A stretch of DNA of 48,510 nt. Origin: Candidatus Zixiibacteriota bacterium (GTDB lineage Bacteria; Zixibacteria; MSB-5A5; UBA10806; 4484-95). Below are positions 17,060-25,981 of the stretch, piece by piece; within the stretch, counting starts at the first letter, position 1; each line of letters opens with the position of its first letter. Where the stretch lies: contig JAGGSN010000009.1 in NCBI GenBank assembly GCA_021159005.1, forward strand, positions 1-48,510. The letters run 5' to 3'. Below the pieces are notes generated by a model. It was not told the DNA's origin and made no database searches. It was given only the letters and a program-made list of their open reading frames with translations. The position numbers and the translations under genes were made by a program.

Positions 17060-19129
17060 TTATTCCTCTTTTATTTCAGGAACTTCGAATATCATGGGAA
17101 CACTAGATCTAAATGCTTTACCAGCTGCAATAGCTTGTCTAAATTTCAATTTTGGCAGACTCCCAACAATATTTTGTCCAAAATAGTTTGCAAGGAAGTC
17201 ACTACTTGTTTTGTCAAATTCCTGAAAAGAAATTATAGTATTACATTGAGTTAGAATAGTTTTAGATACATTTGCTGTTCTTTGTGCGATAACTAAAAGA
17301 CCTACATTGTACTTTCTTCCTTGTAAAGCTATTTGTGCAATACTATTTAACAATGGCTGAGAAATTTTGTCTGACACACCTGAGAAGCTCCATTCTGGCA
17401 CAATTGTATGAGCTTCTTCTAATACTAAGCAAACTCTTTTCCCGAAATTGTTTTTTGTCTTTGCGATATGGAACAATATTCTGAAAAATGTTTTTGTGTA
17501 AGTTAATACACCTGAAGTGTTTTCGACATGAGGTAGTTCAAAAATAGAAAGTTGATCGTCAGCTTCAAGGAATTTTTTTAATTCCTCATTCATCTTCAGG
17601 GAAATCTCTTTTTTCTTTTTACGAGATTTATCATTATCTTTATTGAAATTGCTTGCTATTTCTTTTTCGATATTATCAATATCTTTAAATAACTGCGTGG
17701 ATGTTTCGATAGGAATAGTATGTTTTGGGTTTAAATCTGTGAATTTGCCAATATATTCACCTGTAAAGTCAATACATATAACCTTAGTATCTTTATCTTT
17801 TATAAATTCCCTTATAAGATTTCTGGAAAATATCGATTTCCCGGTTCCAGTAACACCAATAACTGCAAGATGGTGTGACATCGCTGTGGTTTTATTAAGA
17901 GTTACTGGATAGTTAGTATTTGGAATTTTGCCAATAACAAATTCGTCTTTCTCAATCTTAGGTTCACTAATTTTTGACGCAAGAAAAACAGGCGAATTAA
18001 TACCAGGTACCCAACCAAATTGTTCAAACTGAAATTTTGTTTGATTCCAATTGCCAAGCTGTAATGCTTCACCAATTATTAACCCAGTTTGATTTTTTTG
18101 CTCAAGCGTTTCAATTTTTGTAATCCCTTCCACTATTTGATAAAGTATGTTCTTTCCATTTACTGACACTTCTAATAATTGCCCCTCGGAAACCTCTATC
18201 TGTGAATTATATATAAATCTAATATTATTTATCCTGCTATTGTCAGTGACTATACCTACAAACCTTTTCAGGAAATCATTCTGCGGTATTTCGTTTAATT
18301 TGTATACAACATCTAAACTGTGATCCTTCAGAATAACTTTGTTGCTAAAAATGTTTTCAATTTGGCTATTTGATAAAACTTTTATCCATTGCACTTGATT
18401 TAGAAGGTAAGTATCTAGCAACAATCCCTTTCTAACTTTTTTATCTGTTGAATACTGAAATTCAACAAAATCGAAAATTCTTGCCTTTGCTGTTCTTGAT
18501 GAAAAGTCAAATAGTTTTACTAGAAAAGTGTTCTTTGACTGAACACCAAATATTTGGCCAAGTGCATTTTGTACACCATCTTCTTTTTTTGAAACAAACA
18601 GATCTCCAATAATTCTAGAAAGTGAAGGAATATTGAAAATTTTAAAAACCACCCAATAAATAAATAATGCATTGAATTCAGTTGAGCCTACACCAAACTG
18701 TTTAAATGCCCCCCAAATAAAAAAAGCGGAGAATAGAACATCTGGTTTTCCTATTTCTCGATTAAGCCTTGAAAAGAACTTAATTGATTTGGTTTCTTCA
18801 GCAAGTTGTTTTTGTCTTACCCAAAGTAAAATGTAGCTAACAAGTAAAAGATATAAAGTAACTGTGAAAAATACCCAAAAAATAAAATCTCGATTTATAT
18901 CTTTCACTAGTAGTAACGAAACACCTGCCATTACTGAATTTATAAATACATTGGAATCTTTAGAAAAATGTGGTTGATCAATTAATGATAATAGGATTAA
19001 TAGTAGCAGTCCTGAAGTAAACCAAAAATCGCTCATTACGAAGTTTAAGCTACCTGTAAGTGAATAGCCAACTACCATCAGAGTTAAAAAAGAAAAAGAC
19101 AATAATGTTAGTCGATATGTTTTACTCAT
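17060..19129 (-). CDS. Membrane-anchored HerA/DUF87-type ATPase
   Basis: A 689-residue protein. Four transmembrane helices (about residues 7-97), possibly two more near 130-170, precede a soluble region. About residues 275-370 (VGIVTDNSRINNIRF, then VSEGQLLEVSVNGK) fit the HAS-barrel of HerA proteins. The HerA/FtsK-type ATPase follows: Walker A GVTGTGKS near residue 426, Walker B VCLVLEEAHTIVPE near 563, and the HerA hallmark GRKYNVGLLVIAQRTANVSK near 600. HerA proteins are hexameric DNA-translocating motors, often paired with nucleases in end resection or phage defence; a membrane anchor is less usual. It is 17 bases from the frameshifted nuclease-like gene and shares its promoter. The AT-richness compared with mutS suggests horizontal gain. 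Confidence 0.85.
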   Translation of the reverse strand: MSKTYRLTLLSFSFLTLMVVGYSLTGSLNFVMSDFWFTSGLLLLILLSLIDQPHFSKDSNVFINSVMAGVSLLLVKDINRDFIFWVFFTVTLYLLLVSYILLWVRQKQLAEETKSIKFFSRLNREIGKPDVLFSAFFIWGAFKQFGVGSTEFNALFIYWVVFKIFNIPSLSRIIGDLFVSKKEDGVQNALGQIFGVQSKNTFLVKLFDFSSRTAKARIFDFVEFQYSTDKKVRKGLLLDTYLLNQVQWIKVLSNSQIENIFSNKVILKDHSLDVVYKLNEIPQNDFLKRFVGIVTDNSRINNIRFIYNSQIEVSEGQLLEVSVNGKNILYQIVEGITKIETLEQKNQTGLIIGEALQLGNWNQTKFQFEQFGWVPGINSPVFLASKISEPKIEKDEFVIGKIPNTNYPVTLNKTTAMSHHLAVIGVTGTGKSIFSRNLIREFIKDKDTKVICIDFTGEYIGKFTDLNPKHTIPIETSTQLFKDIDNIEKEIASNFNKDNDKSRKKKKEISLKMNEELKKFLEADDQLSIFELPHVENTSGVLTYTKTFFRILFHIAKTKNNFGKRVCLVLEEAHTIVPEWSFSGVSDKISQPLLNSIAQIALQGRKYNVGLLVIAQRTANVSKTILTQCNTIISFQEFDKTSSDFLANYFGQNIVGSLPKLKFRQAIAAGKAFRSSVPMIFEVPEIKEE

Positions 19130-19146
19130 ATTTATTTTTGGCTTAT

Positions 19147-19940
19147 TTAATCCCTGGCATCATAAACGGATAAAGAATTGATATTTTTAATTTCATGTTG
19201 GAATTCTTTCTCCCACGAATCGGGAATGCCTTCTCTTTTAAGTTTAATAAATGATTGAATATAATTGGGAGTTTCTTCATATTGTCCCAGAAAGTACTCG
19301 TAGTTGTTGCTATTTTTGTTACTTTTATTTTTTTTATTCTCGAAACTAAAGTATTCTGCTAAAAAACGTAAGAATCCAATACGGTTCATTCCTTTTTTAC
19401 CTAATGGACAACATAAAAAACATGATAAAGGTGTGGATTCTTTCAAAATATCATCATAATTGATTCTTTTTTTCCCCGATAAAATAAATTTATTATAAAT
19501 ATTATTTCCACCTGCCATATATACGCCTTCATCCGTAATACCCATTCTGCATCTAACATTATCTGCTTTTGATGTATAAAATGCATAAAATGGAATAAAG
19601 TTTTCTTCTTCGGAATTTTGAATAAGCTTATCTATTTGTAATCCATACTTGTTTGTATATGCAAGAGATGCATAGTTATCCTTATTAATCTTGATCTTTT
19701 TGCTTGCACTCGCATTTTGTAACTGTATTCATTAAAGATAAACCACCATTCCCAATCTGCTCCTGTATGTTTTGCTTCTTCATTCCTTGAAAATGCTTTA
19801 TAACTAATTTTATTTATTTTTTCTGATATGCTAAAAAGCAACCAATCAGTAATAGATTCCTCCTTTACTGATGGCTGTTGTTTAATCCATTTCCTTATGT
19901 ATAAACAACATTTTCTTAATTCTTTACAATCATTCTTCAT
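19147..19940 (-). pseudogene. PD-(D/E)XK (Mrr-like) nuclease-like protein resembling DUF6615, frameshifted
   Basis: Two overlapping frames join into one protein of about 264 residues. The first frame gives an N-terminal helical part, then EEAKHTGADWEWWFIF and RVQAKR. At a run of five T on the + strand (19697-19701; five A in the gene) the reading must slip by one base to continue QAKKIKINKDNYASLAYTN and then through IPFYAFYTSKADNVRCRMGI to the stop at 19147. The D of GAD plus Q-A-K match the D..(E/Q)xK core of Mrr-type restriction nuclease folds; GADWEWW recalls the family I know as DUF6615 (from memory). The start at 19940 is chosen because GGGGAGG lies just upstream. A one-base loss, a sequencing error, or programmed -1 slippage on the A-run could explain the break. 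Confidence 0.72.
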
Positions 19941-19996
19941 ATTAATTCCTCCCCGTGTTATGCCCTCCATAATACTATACAACTCATTTCTACATC

Positions 19997-20025
19997 AGTA
20001 TACTTTACCAAAAAATCAATGTCAA
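19997..20025 (-). promoter_or_regulatory. Strong sigma70 promoter of the HerA/nuclease-like cassette
   Basis: On the minus strand a perfect TTGACA (20020-20025) lies 17 bases from TATACT (19997-20002). Transcription would begin near 19990, leaving a leader of about 50 bases before the ATG at 19940. It gives the two-gene cassette its own transcription unit. Confidence 0.65.
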
Positions 20026-20086
20026 CCAGAATCAACAGCAAAAGACAAAAGCCTGACCACCCGCCAGAGTTCTCATTATGAGCTAT

Positions 20087-20143
20087 CCCTCATGATGTTC
20101 CAACAGCTTGCCGGATGCCTCAAGCGGATGACATCCTTAAGGG
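20087..20143. repeat. Dispersed palindromic repeat, GGATG-type (copy 3, inverted)
   Basis: Read on the minus strand it begins CCCTTAAGGATGTCATCCGC and ends CATGAGGG, so the two ends pair imperfectly. The beginning is nearly identical to the element at 25842 and similar to the one at 12686. It lies in the gap between the HerA cassette promoter and the TamA-type gene end. Confidence 0.6.
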
Positions 20144-20161
20144 CGCGCTTGCATCATGGGT

Positions 20162-20190
20162 GTGGTCGGCATACATCCTCGTGTGCCCCT
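20162..20190. repeat. Dispersed hairpin repeat, GAGGACGT-type (inverted copy)
   Basis: Arms GGCATACA and CGTGTGCC flank TCCT. It aligns with 48413-48441 at 24 of 29 positions, and its reverse complement matches the repeats at 47964 and 48351 in the GCACGAGGACGT-like middle. Confidence 0.5.
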
Positions 20191-20234
20191 TACCGGATAC
20201 ACTTGTGTGTGATGCATCATAGATATTTAGCATG

Positions 20235-22211
20235 CTAAAACGCATACAGCAAGGTCAGATGATATGACCCTTCGCTGAGGTCTAACTCTCTTTGATTGAC
20301 AAAAGCGTATTCAAAACGCAATGGTCCAACCGGCGTAAAAAAATGCAATCCCAAACCGGAGGTGGAAACAATCTCGTTAAGCTTAAAATCCCTGATATCG
20401 AAAAACACATTGCCAATATCTACAAATACCGAACCGCCGATTCGCCAGAACAGCGACCGCCTCAATTCAAAATTAGTCAGAATAAGCAGCTTGCCGCCCT
20501 TAGGCAAACCTATCAAAGAAGCAACGACATCATCATCTTTAGTCCAGACCGGGCCAAGCATATTTTCGGCGAAACCTCTAACTGTTTTAGCGCCGCCGAG
20601 CTTGAATCTATCATCGGTGCTTGTTCTGCCGTTATTGCCCAATTCCTCAATAGCGCCAATTCTAAACCTTGAGGCAAGCAGGTTATCGCCAAAAAGGAAT
20701 TTGTATCGGCTCCAGTAGAATTCACCCTTGATGTAGTTAAAATCGCCGCCGAGATAATGCCCGACATATTCTAAGGATGTATAAGAGTATGAGCCTCTCT
20801 GAGGCATGAATATATTATCACGAGTATCCCGTCGGCCATAAACAGAAAGCCTTCTTCTAATGGAGTTGTCGCCTTCGAGCCTGAAAGCCATCGCTTCCGC
20901 ACTACTGGCGCCGTGATAATCAACAAACTCAACTCTGGCGGAAAATGTAACGTTTGTATAGCGGTTCATATCTTTAAATAGCGAGGCAGTCCCCGATATT
21001 CTATCATAGTATTTATCATAGATGGGGTCTTTGTTGCTCGGCTCATAAATAGTCCCGATGGATAGCGGCATCCGGCAGCCCAAAAACCATGGCTCGATGT
21101 AGCTCGCTTCAATGGAGGCTTTCACATGCTTGAATTCGAGGTCGGAGAAAAGGTCGCCGACTGTTATGGCTCTTTCCTCCTCAACACCCTTTTTGGCAAG
21201 CTGAATACTGTTGCCCACTGAGAATATAAGCTTCCGGCCGGTACCCCATAGATTGCGATTACCCCAGCTAACCGAGGTTCTGAATACCGAATTAAAATCT
21301 TCATCCTGATTTATACCAAAGCGGAAGTTTATAAAATTGGATTTTCTTTCGGTAACAATCAGACGAATATTTGTAAAAGCTGTATCTGCTTTGGATGTAT
21401 CAAGGTTAACAAATACCAGTTCATCGGATTTTTTTAATTTTATAAACTTTAAGATGCCGGTAGAATATAATCTTTGACGGCTTTCGATATTAAGCTTGCG
21501 GCTATATGGTTTCCCTGATTCAACAAGAAGTTCCCTCTTTAAAACACTCTCTTTAGTAGTTGATTTTCCCTCTCTGCTGATTTCAATATCTCCGTTATAC
21601 ACAAAGCAACTTTCGGCGATATCATAGTGGATAGCAACTTCTGTTGAGTCGAAAGTATATTCATAGTCGGTCGTTACTTTAGCATAGGGATAACCATTAT
21701 CTGAGTAATTGTCTCTTATTCTAAATGCAGCGGCTAAAACGGCGTCATTATTTACAGGTTCACCCGGTGTAATATTCCGGGTAAATTTATGAAAGTTTTC
21801 ATTTAGTCCCGGCAGTCCGCCATGAATCTCTAAGTAATCAACATATACTTGTTTCCCTTCATTTATATTAAAAGCAACAGTAACCATCGAGGAATCGTTT
21901 TCATAATAATCAACAAGTGTATCAACCACCACGGTAAACAGGAATCCATTTTGATTGTAAAGTTTTAATAGTTGTTTGACATCGAATTTTATATTCGTTC
22001 TTGATATTCGTCTTTTCTTAAAAACATTATACCATTTGTTGGGTTTGGTTAGAAGTATATTTAGAATTTTCCCTTCAGAGAAATAGCGATTGCCGTTGAT
22101 ATTTACTTCCTTAATAATCTGGCGCTTATAAACGAAATTTTTAGCTATCGCATGCGGCGATAGAGATAATATAATGAAAAGCGCTATGATAGCTCTAATA
22201 TTCATAACCAA
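20235..22211 (-). CDS. Omp85-family outer-membrane protein (TamA/BamA type)
   Basis: A 658-residue outer-membrane beta-barrel assembly protein. A signal peptide (residues 1-24, ending HAIAK) precedes POTRA-like domains (about 30-310; one begins IIKEVNINGNRYFSEGKI), and the C-terminal half is a D15-type barrel with the conserved FKLGGAKTVRGF segment (the VRGF/Y lid-lock motif) and a final aromatic strand ending LLYAF. The gene overlaps the end of tamB by 17 bases, and this pairing favours a TamA role in autotransporter or surface-protein insertion or lipid transport. A BamA role cannot be excluded, though BamA is usually larger, with five POTRA domains. Start is ATG at 22211, or ATG two codons on. 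Confidence 0.88.
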   Translation of the reverse strand: MVMNIRAIIALFIILSLSPHAIAKNFVYKRQIIKEVNINGNRYFSEGKILNILLTKPNKWYNVFKKRRISRTNIKFDVKQLLKLYNQNGFLFTVVVDTLVDYYENDSSMVTVAFNINEGKQVYVDYLEIHGGLPGLNENFHKFTRNITPGEPVNNDAVLAAAFRIRDNYSDNGYPYAKVTTDYEYTFDSTEVAIHYDIAESCFVYNGDIEISREGKSTTKESVLKRELLVESGKPYSRKLNIESRQRLYSTGILKFIKLKKSDELVFVNLDTSKADTAFTNIRLIVTERKSNFINFRFGINQDEDFNSVFRTSVSWGNRNLWGTGRKLIFSVGNSIQLAKKGVEEERAITVGDLFSDLEFKHVKASIEASYIEPWFLGCRMPLSIGTIYEPSNKDPIYDKYYDRISGTASLFKDMNRYTNVTFSARVEFVDYHGASSAEAMAFRLEGDNSIRRRLSVYGRRDTRDNIFMPQRGSYSYTSLEYVGHYLGGDFNYIKGEFYWSRYKFLFGDNLLASRFRIGAIEELGNNGRTSTDDRFKLGGAKTVRGFAENMLGPVWTKDDDVVASLIGLPKGGKLLILTNFELRRSLFWRIGGSVFVDIGNVFFDIRDFKLNEIVSTSGLGLHFFTPVGPLRFEYAFVNQRELDLSEGSYHLTLLYAF

Positions 22212-25200
22212 ACTTTAAATTCAGGGAAACACCTTCATCCCTTGTTCCCTGTTTTCCCTCGAATGAAATATTGTTGTTAAAGAAATACTCTATACCGAAT
22301 GTTTGCTCGGCTTCTTCCGAAAGCAGCCGGGAATATCTTAAAAATAGTTTAGGCGATATATATTTAGCTACAGAAATCCTGGTAGAGCGAGTATTTCCTT
22401 CCTTATCGTAGGGATTAATATCTAACTCGTCTATTAATCCAATTTGAGTAGATGGATTGTACAAGTTAATAATGTATTCTCCGGCTCCCTGAATTAATTT
22501 ATCAGCGAAACTGTTGCCGGTGGTAATAACCTCGCCGCCTCCGGTTATCGTATTATTAATCAAAGTAGATATTATATCATCGTCTGAGTATTGCGAACCC
22601 TCTTCCGTGTGAATCTCCGGAGAAGCAAGAGTTCCCGTTATTAGTAGGTTGAAATCCGTATATTCAATTCCTTCAGTTTCAGAGTTTCCTCTAATCTTTG
22701 TAGTTACTTGAAAATTGAGATTAGGATTCATTTCGTCGATATCTTCAAAAATCATCTCGCCATTTACAACTTTGAATTTTAAATTCCAGAGAAAGAAATT
22801 ACCTCTGATAACTTCAAGAGTGCCTATAGTGTTGTATTGTCCTTTTTCCCTGGTGAGAGTTATATCGCCATAGAGTTCCATGTCAGCTTCAGTGTTTTTA
22901 ACCCACATATTATTTGCCGCCCTGATATCAAGATTAATATCCCATTGAGTTGAATCCTCAAGTACTTCCGCAACTGATGTATCGCCGGTAGCTGCAAAGC
23001 TTTCAAACGGTTCTCTCATATCAAGCCTGATTAACTGCACCCAGCCGTTAACAGTTGGCGGTGACGCTCCCTTGATATCAATATATATATCCGCCAAACC
23101 CTGAATGTCGTAAGCTTCAGTTGAAAATTCACAGCCGCTGCCCGATAGAGTCAAATCATAATCGAACATGCCGCCGCGCAGTATCTTAATAGTACCATTA
23201 CCGGATACTTTTCCGTAATCACCATTTACATTTCGTCCGGTGCTTAACATCTTTGCCAAACCTCCTTTTGAGGATTTCACAAAGCCGGATAAATCATCAA
23301 TAAAAACAGAATCATTCATCATACGGCCGGATACCGATATATCATTAATCGGGTCAATAAGGTCTAATGCTTTTAATGTTCCGCCGTTTATAAGGAAATT
23401 TCCATCTACGTTAGGCCTATCATAAGTACCGGTATAGGCAATATCAATATTGAAATCGCCATCAAAATCTTCAACCGATGGTACAAACAGAGGGACTAAT
23501 TCAATTGTTGAGCCGGAAGCAACCAGGTGAAGAGAAATAGGGTCATTAGATAATCGTTCATCATCCGTTGTAAACGACAGGTTTATCGGCAGAGTGCCGG
23601 TTATAGTATAAATTGCGCTGCTGTTTTTAAGTTCGGCAGGCTCGAATGTCAACCTTGAATCATTGTAAATAGCTGTAATATTAAGTGCCCCCAGATTAAC
23701 ATCATCAATAGATAGGTTGGAAAATAAAAAATCGGCTGATAATTGAGGCAAATCGAAATCGCCGCCAACTTTAATATTGCAGGAAAGAATGCTTGTTATT
23801 TTCCTGTCGGAAACAAAATAATTCACTATCGGTTGAATCTCCAACTCATCAGCCAAAATGTCAATATCCATCTGACCCTCAAATGTAACAGTGCCCGCTA
23901 TATCAAGAGAGCTTAACCGAGAGAAAAGCTTAAAATCCTTAAATTGAACTTCCTTATCATATACATCAATGATTAGCGGGTTGACACAAAAGACCGTATC
24001 ATTCCAGAGCTTAATATCAAGCGTGTCAATCACAAGACACGGCGGTATACTGCCATTATCATAAGAGCCGGTCATATACATCTGATTATTTTTATTTTCC
24101 CAGAAGACTTTATCAAGAAAATATTTTTCACCGGAAACTAATATAGAGAAACTACCGGAATCAACCGGGATTGAATAAAGATCGCCGCCCAGCCAATTTC
24201 CATTTATAGTTCCCACCTTATGCGAGATAAACGATTTCAAGTCGACGTCTACATTGAATGAATCTGCCGCGAGGCCATAAAAGCGGCATGAGTCGGATTG
24301 AAAGGCGCCGCGAATATTGAAATCCTCAGTCGGTCCATCAACCGAAAGCACGGCTCGTCCGGAACCATCCAAATCGTTAATAAAAAACTGATTTTGGAAA
24401 TTAGCCAAGTCATAGAATTTCACATCCGCCGCCAAATCAATACTGCCGGTATATTCAAGCAAGCCTTCAAGAGTAATCCAAGTATCCTTATAGCTGACTA
24501 TAAAACCGGGTTGGAAAGTAAGACAATTTATATCGAATTCTATTTCACCTACTGCCTGATGAAAATGATATATATCAATATCAGCTTTAGTTAAATCCAT
24601 ATCGATGTTCATTCTGAAACTGCTTTCGGCAAACCCCAAACCCTTAAGGGCTATTTTGCCGGAGAAAGCGGAATAAATATCTGGGCTGATATTCTGAAGA
24701 TTTAAGTCTTCTATGCTGCCCTCAAAACCATAAGATTCCGGCAAGGTATTAAAATTGATATAGCCTTTGCCTGAAAGCGGCGCTTTAAATACATTGCCCT
24801 TAAAATGATCAAAGTAAAGTATTTTCGAGACGAAACGTATATCCGTATAAAAATCTTCTAAATCCCTTTCAAATAGAGTGCCATTGCCCTTAAGCCGCCC
24901 TGAAAATTTCTTGATTCCGCCGTTAATGCTGCCGTTAGCTTTGAAAATGCCGTCGAGGTTAATACCGCTTAGGGATTTAATATCTTCAAGATTCAAAGGG
25001 GAAAAATCAAACGATAATTGAAAATCAGGATCATTTAATTTATCGATATTGCCCGATAAATACATTTGAGACCTGCTGGTTTTTATATTCAAAGAATCAA
25101 TTAGCAGCGTATTTTCAATGAGTGAAAATTCACCACAAAAACTTTCTATTGCGAAATTTTTTTGCGGACAATTGCCTGAAAGCTCCTTAAGGCCAAGCGA

Positions 25201-25755
25201 AATTAATTCGCCGCTGCTGCTAAAAGAACCGCTAATGCAGGGAATATCAATAGTAACAACCTCATCGCCAGTGAGCGTTTTTATATTAATGTTTGTTAAA
25301 TCAAATCGGTCAATATTTATTTTTGGCATGGATGCTTTTTTCGGAGGGTTTTCGGTTTGTTCCGACTTGAGCGGTTTTCCGAGTATATTTTCAGGCATTA
25401 AAGACAGATTAATGCTATCAATTTTTAAATCGCTAAAAGACAGGTCATTAAATAGAATACTGTTAATAGAATAATTAGCTTCGATGAATTTTATATCGCC
25501 TATTTTAACTGTTGCCTTAGTACTGTCAATCACATGAAATAACTGAATGCTATCGAGTCTGACCCGGCCCCATAGGTCGCGGTTTATTTTACCTATAGCG
25601 GCCTTACAACCGATTTCATTCTCAAGGTAATAATTGAGCCAATTATTAACTTGCTGTTCGGGAACGGTTGTAAAAAAGAATAAGTATAATATAAGAGCAA
25701 TAAAAAAAAGTATTACAGATATTACCGTAAGTGATATTTTAAAAACTCTTCTCAT
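22195..25755 (-). CDS. tamB: TamB-like translocation/assembly and lipid-transport protein
   Basis: A 1186-residue AsmA/TamB-family protein. One N-terminal transmembrane anchor (about residues 7-29, VISVILFFIALILYLFFF) is followed by a very long beta-rich periplasmic region of repeated two-strand units, the expected beta-taco groove that spans the periplasm. The C-terminal ~350 residues match the TamB_C (DUF490) domain, with the typical GTLEVIRGNFFLWNLKFKV and LNFQVTTKIRG segments. It heads a two-gene operon with the overlapping Omp85 gene. The known role of relatives is linking the inner membrane to TamA and moving phospholipids to the outer membrane. A candidate promoter lies just upstream. 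Confidence 0.9.
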   Translation of the reverse strand: MRRVFKISLTVISVILFFIALILYLFFFTTVPEQQVNNWLNYYLENEIGCKAAIGKINRDLWGRVRLDSIQLFHVIDSTKATVKIGDIKFIEANYSINSILFNDLSFSDLKIDSINLSLMPENILGKPLKSEQTENPPKKASMPKINIDRFDLTNINIKTLTGDEVVTIDIPCISGSFSSSGELISLGLKELSGNCPQKNFAIESFCGEFSLIENTLLIDSLNIKTSRSQMYLSGNIDKLNDPDFQLSFDFSPLNLEDIKSLSGINLDGIFKANGSINGGIKKFSGRLKGNGTLFERDLEDFYTDIRFVSKILYFDHFKGNVFKAPLSGKGYINFNTLPESYGFEGSIEDLNLQNISPDIYSAFSGKIALKGLGFAESSFRMNIDMDLTKADIDIYHFHQAVGEIEFDINCLTFQPGFIVSYKDTWITLEGLLEYTGSIDLAADVKFYDLANFQNQFFINDLDGSGRAVLSVDGPTEDFNIRGAFQSDSCRFYGLAADSFNVDVDLKSFISHKVGTINGNWLGGDLYSIPVDSGSFSILVSGEKYFLDKVFWENKNNQMYMTGSYDNGSIPPCLVIDTLDIKLWNDTVFCVNPLIIDVYDKEVQFKDFKLFSRLSSLDIAGTVTFEGQMDIDILADELEIQPIVNYFVSDRKITSILSCNIKVGGDFDLPQLSADFLFSNLSIDDVNLGALNITAIYNDSRLTFEPAELKNSSAIYTITGTLPINLSFTTDDERLSNDPISLHLVASGSTIELVPLFVPSVEDFDGDFNIDIAYTGTYDRPNVDGNFLINGGTLKALDLIDPINDISVSGRMMNDSVFIDDLSGFVKSSKGGLAKMLSTGRNVNGDYGKVSGNGTIKILRGGMFDYDLTLSGSGCEFSTEAYDIQGLADIYIDIKGASPPTVNGWVQLIRLDMREPFESFAATGDTSVAEVLEDSTQWDINLDIRAANNMWVKNTEADMELYGDITLTREKGQYNTIGTLEVIRGNFFLWNLKFKVVNGEMIFEDIDEMNPNLNFQVTTKIRGNSETEGIEYTDFNLLITGTLASPEIHTEEGSQYSDDDIISTLINNTITGGGEVITTGNSFADKLIQGAGEYIINLYNPSTQIGLIDELDINPYDKEGNTRSTRISVAKYISPKLFLRYSRLLSEEAEQTFGIEYFFNNNISFEGKQGTRDEGVSLNLKFGYEY

Positions 25756-25782
25756 TTATTATCTTCTACGCCTCTAATGACT

Positions 25783-25811
25783 ATTTTATCTATCATAGAC
25801 TCAAATTCCAA
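25783..25811 (-). promoter_or_regulatory. Candidate sigma70 promoter of tamB
   Basis: On the minus strand TTGGAA (25806-25811) and TAAAAT (25783-25788) are 17 bases apart. Transcription would start near 25776, about 20 bases before the tamB ATG. Confidence 0.42.
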
Positions 25812-25841
25812 GAGTTTTTTAAATATAAATTATGATTTTTG

Positions 25842-25892
25842 CCCTTAGAATGTCATCCGCTGAGGCGTCCGCCGTAAGCGGGCTATCCTGAA
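25842..25892. repeat. Dispersed palindromic repeat, GGATG-type (copy 4)
   Basis: It begins CCCTTAGAATGTCATCCGCT and ends GGCTATCCTGAA, with CCGCT/AGCGG arms inside. The left 20 bases nearly equal the reverse complement of the right end of 20087-20143. It lies between the pilC terminator hairpin and the tamB promoter. Confidence 0.6.
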
Positions 25893-25938
25893 GAATATAA
25901 TAGATTCAAAGAAAATGGTTGGGATGGATCACATAAAC

Positions 25939-25970
25939 AACCTAAACCGCCTTTGCAGGCGGTTCAGGTT
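25939..25970 (-). terminator. Strong hairpin after pilC, probable end of the pilus operon
   Basis: Arms AACCTAAACCGCCT (25939-25952) and AGGCGGTTCAGGTT (25957-25970) pair over 14 positions with one mismatch around a TTGC loop. It lies 12 bases after the pilC stop. Only a short T-rich stretch (GTTTATGT) follows on the minus strand, so it is a weaker-than-classical intrinsic terminator. Confidence 0.55.
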
Positions 25971-25981
25971 AGATTTTAAAG

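Noticed and set aside
19147-19545. Stand-alone 132-codon gene next to the HerA ATPase
   Set aside because: Its ATG is internal: the same frame extends upstream in good coding sequence and joins the preceding frame after a one-base correction, so it is the 3' part of one frameshifted gene.
19828-20238. 136-codon plus-strand frame
   Set aside because: It runs antisense through the nuclease-like gene start and its promoter and then through two intergenic repeats; no domain seen.
20292-20718. Two plus-strand frames of 126 and 140 codons
   Set aside because: Both are antisense to the barrel-encoding part of the Omp85 gene.
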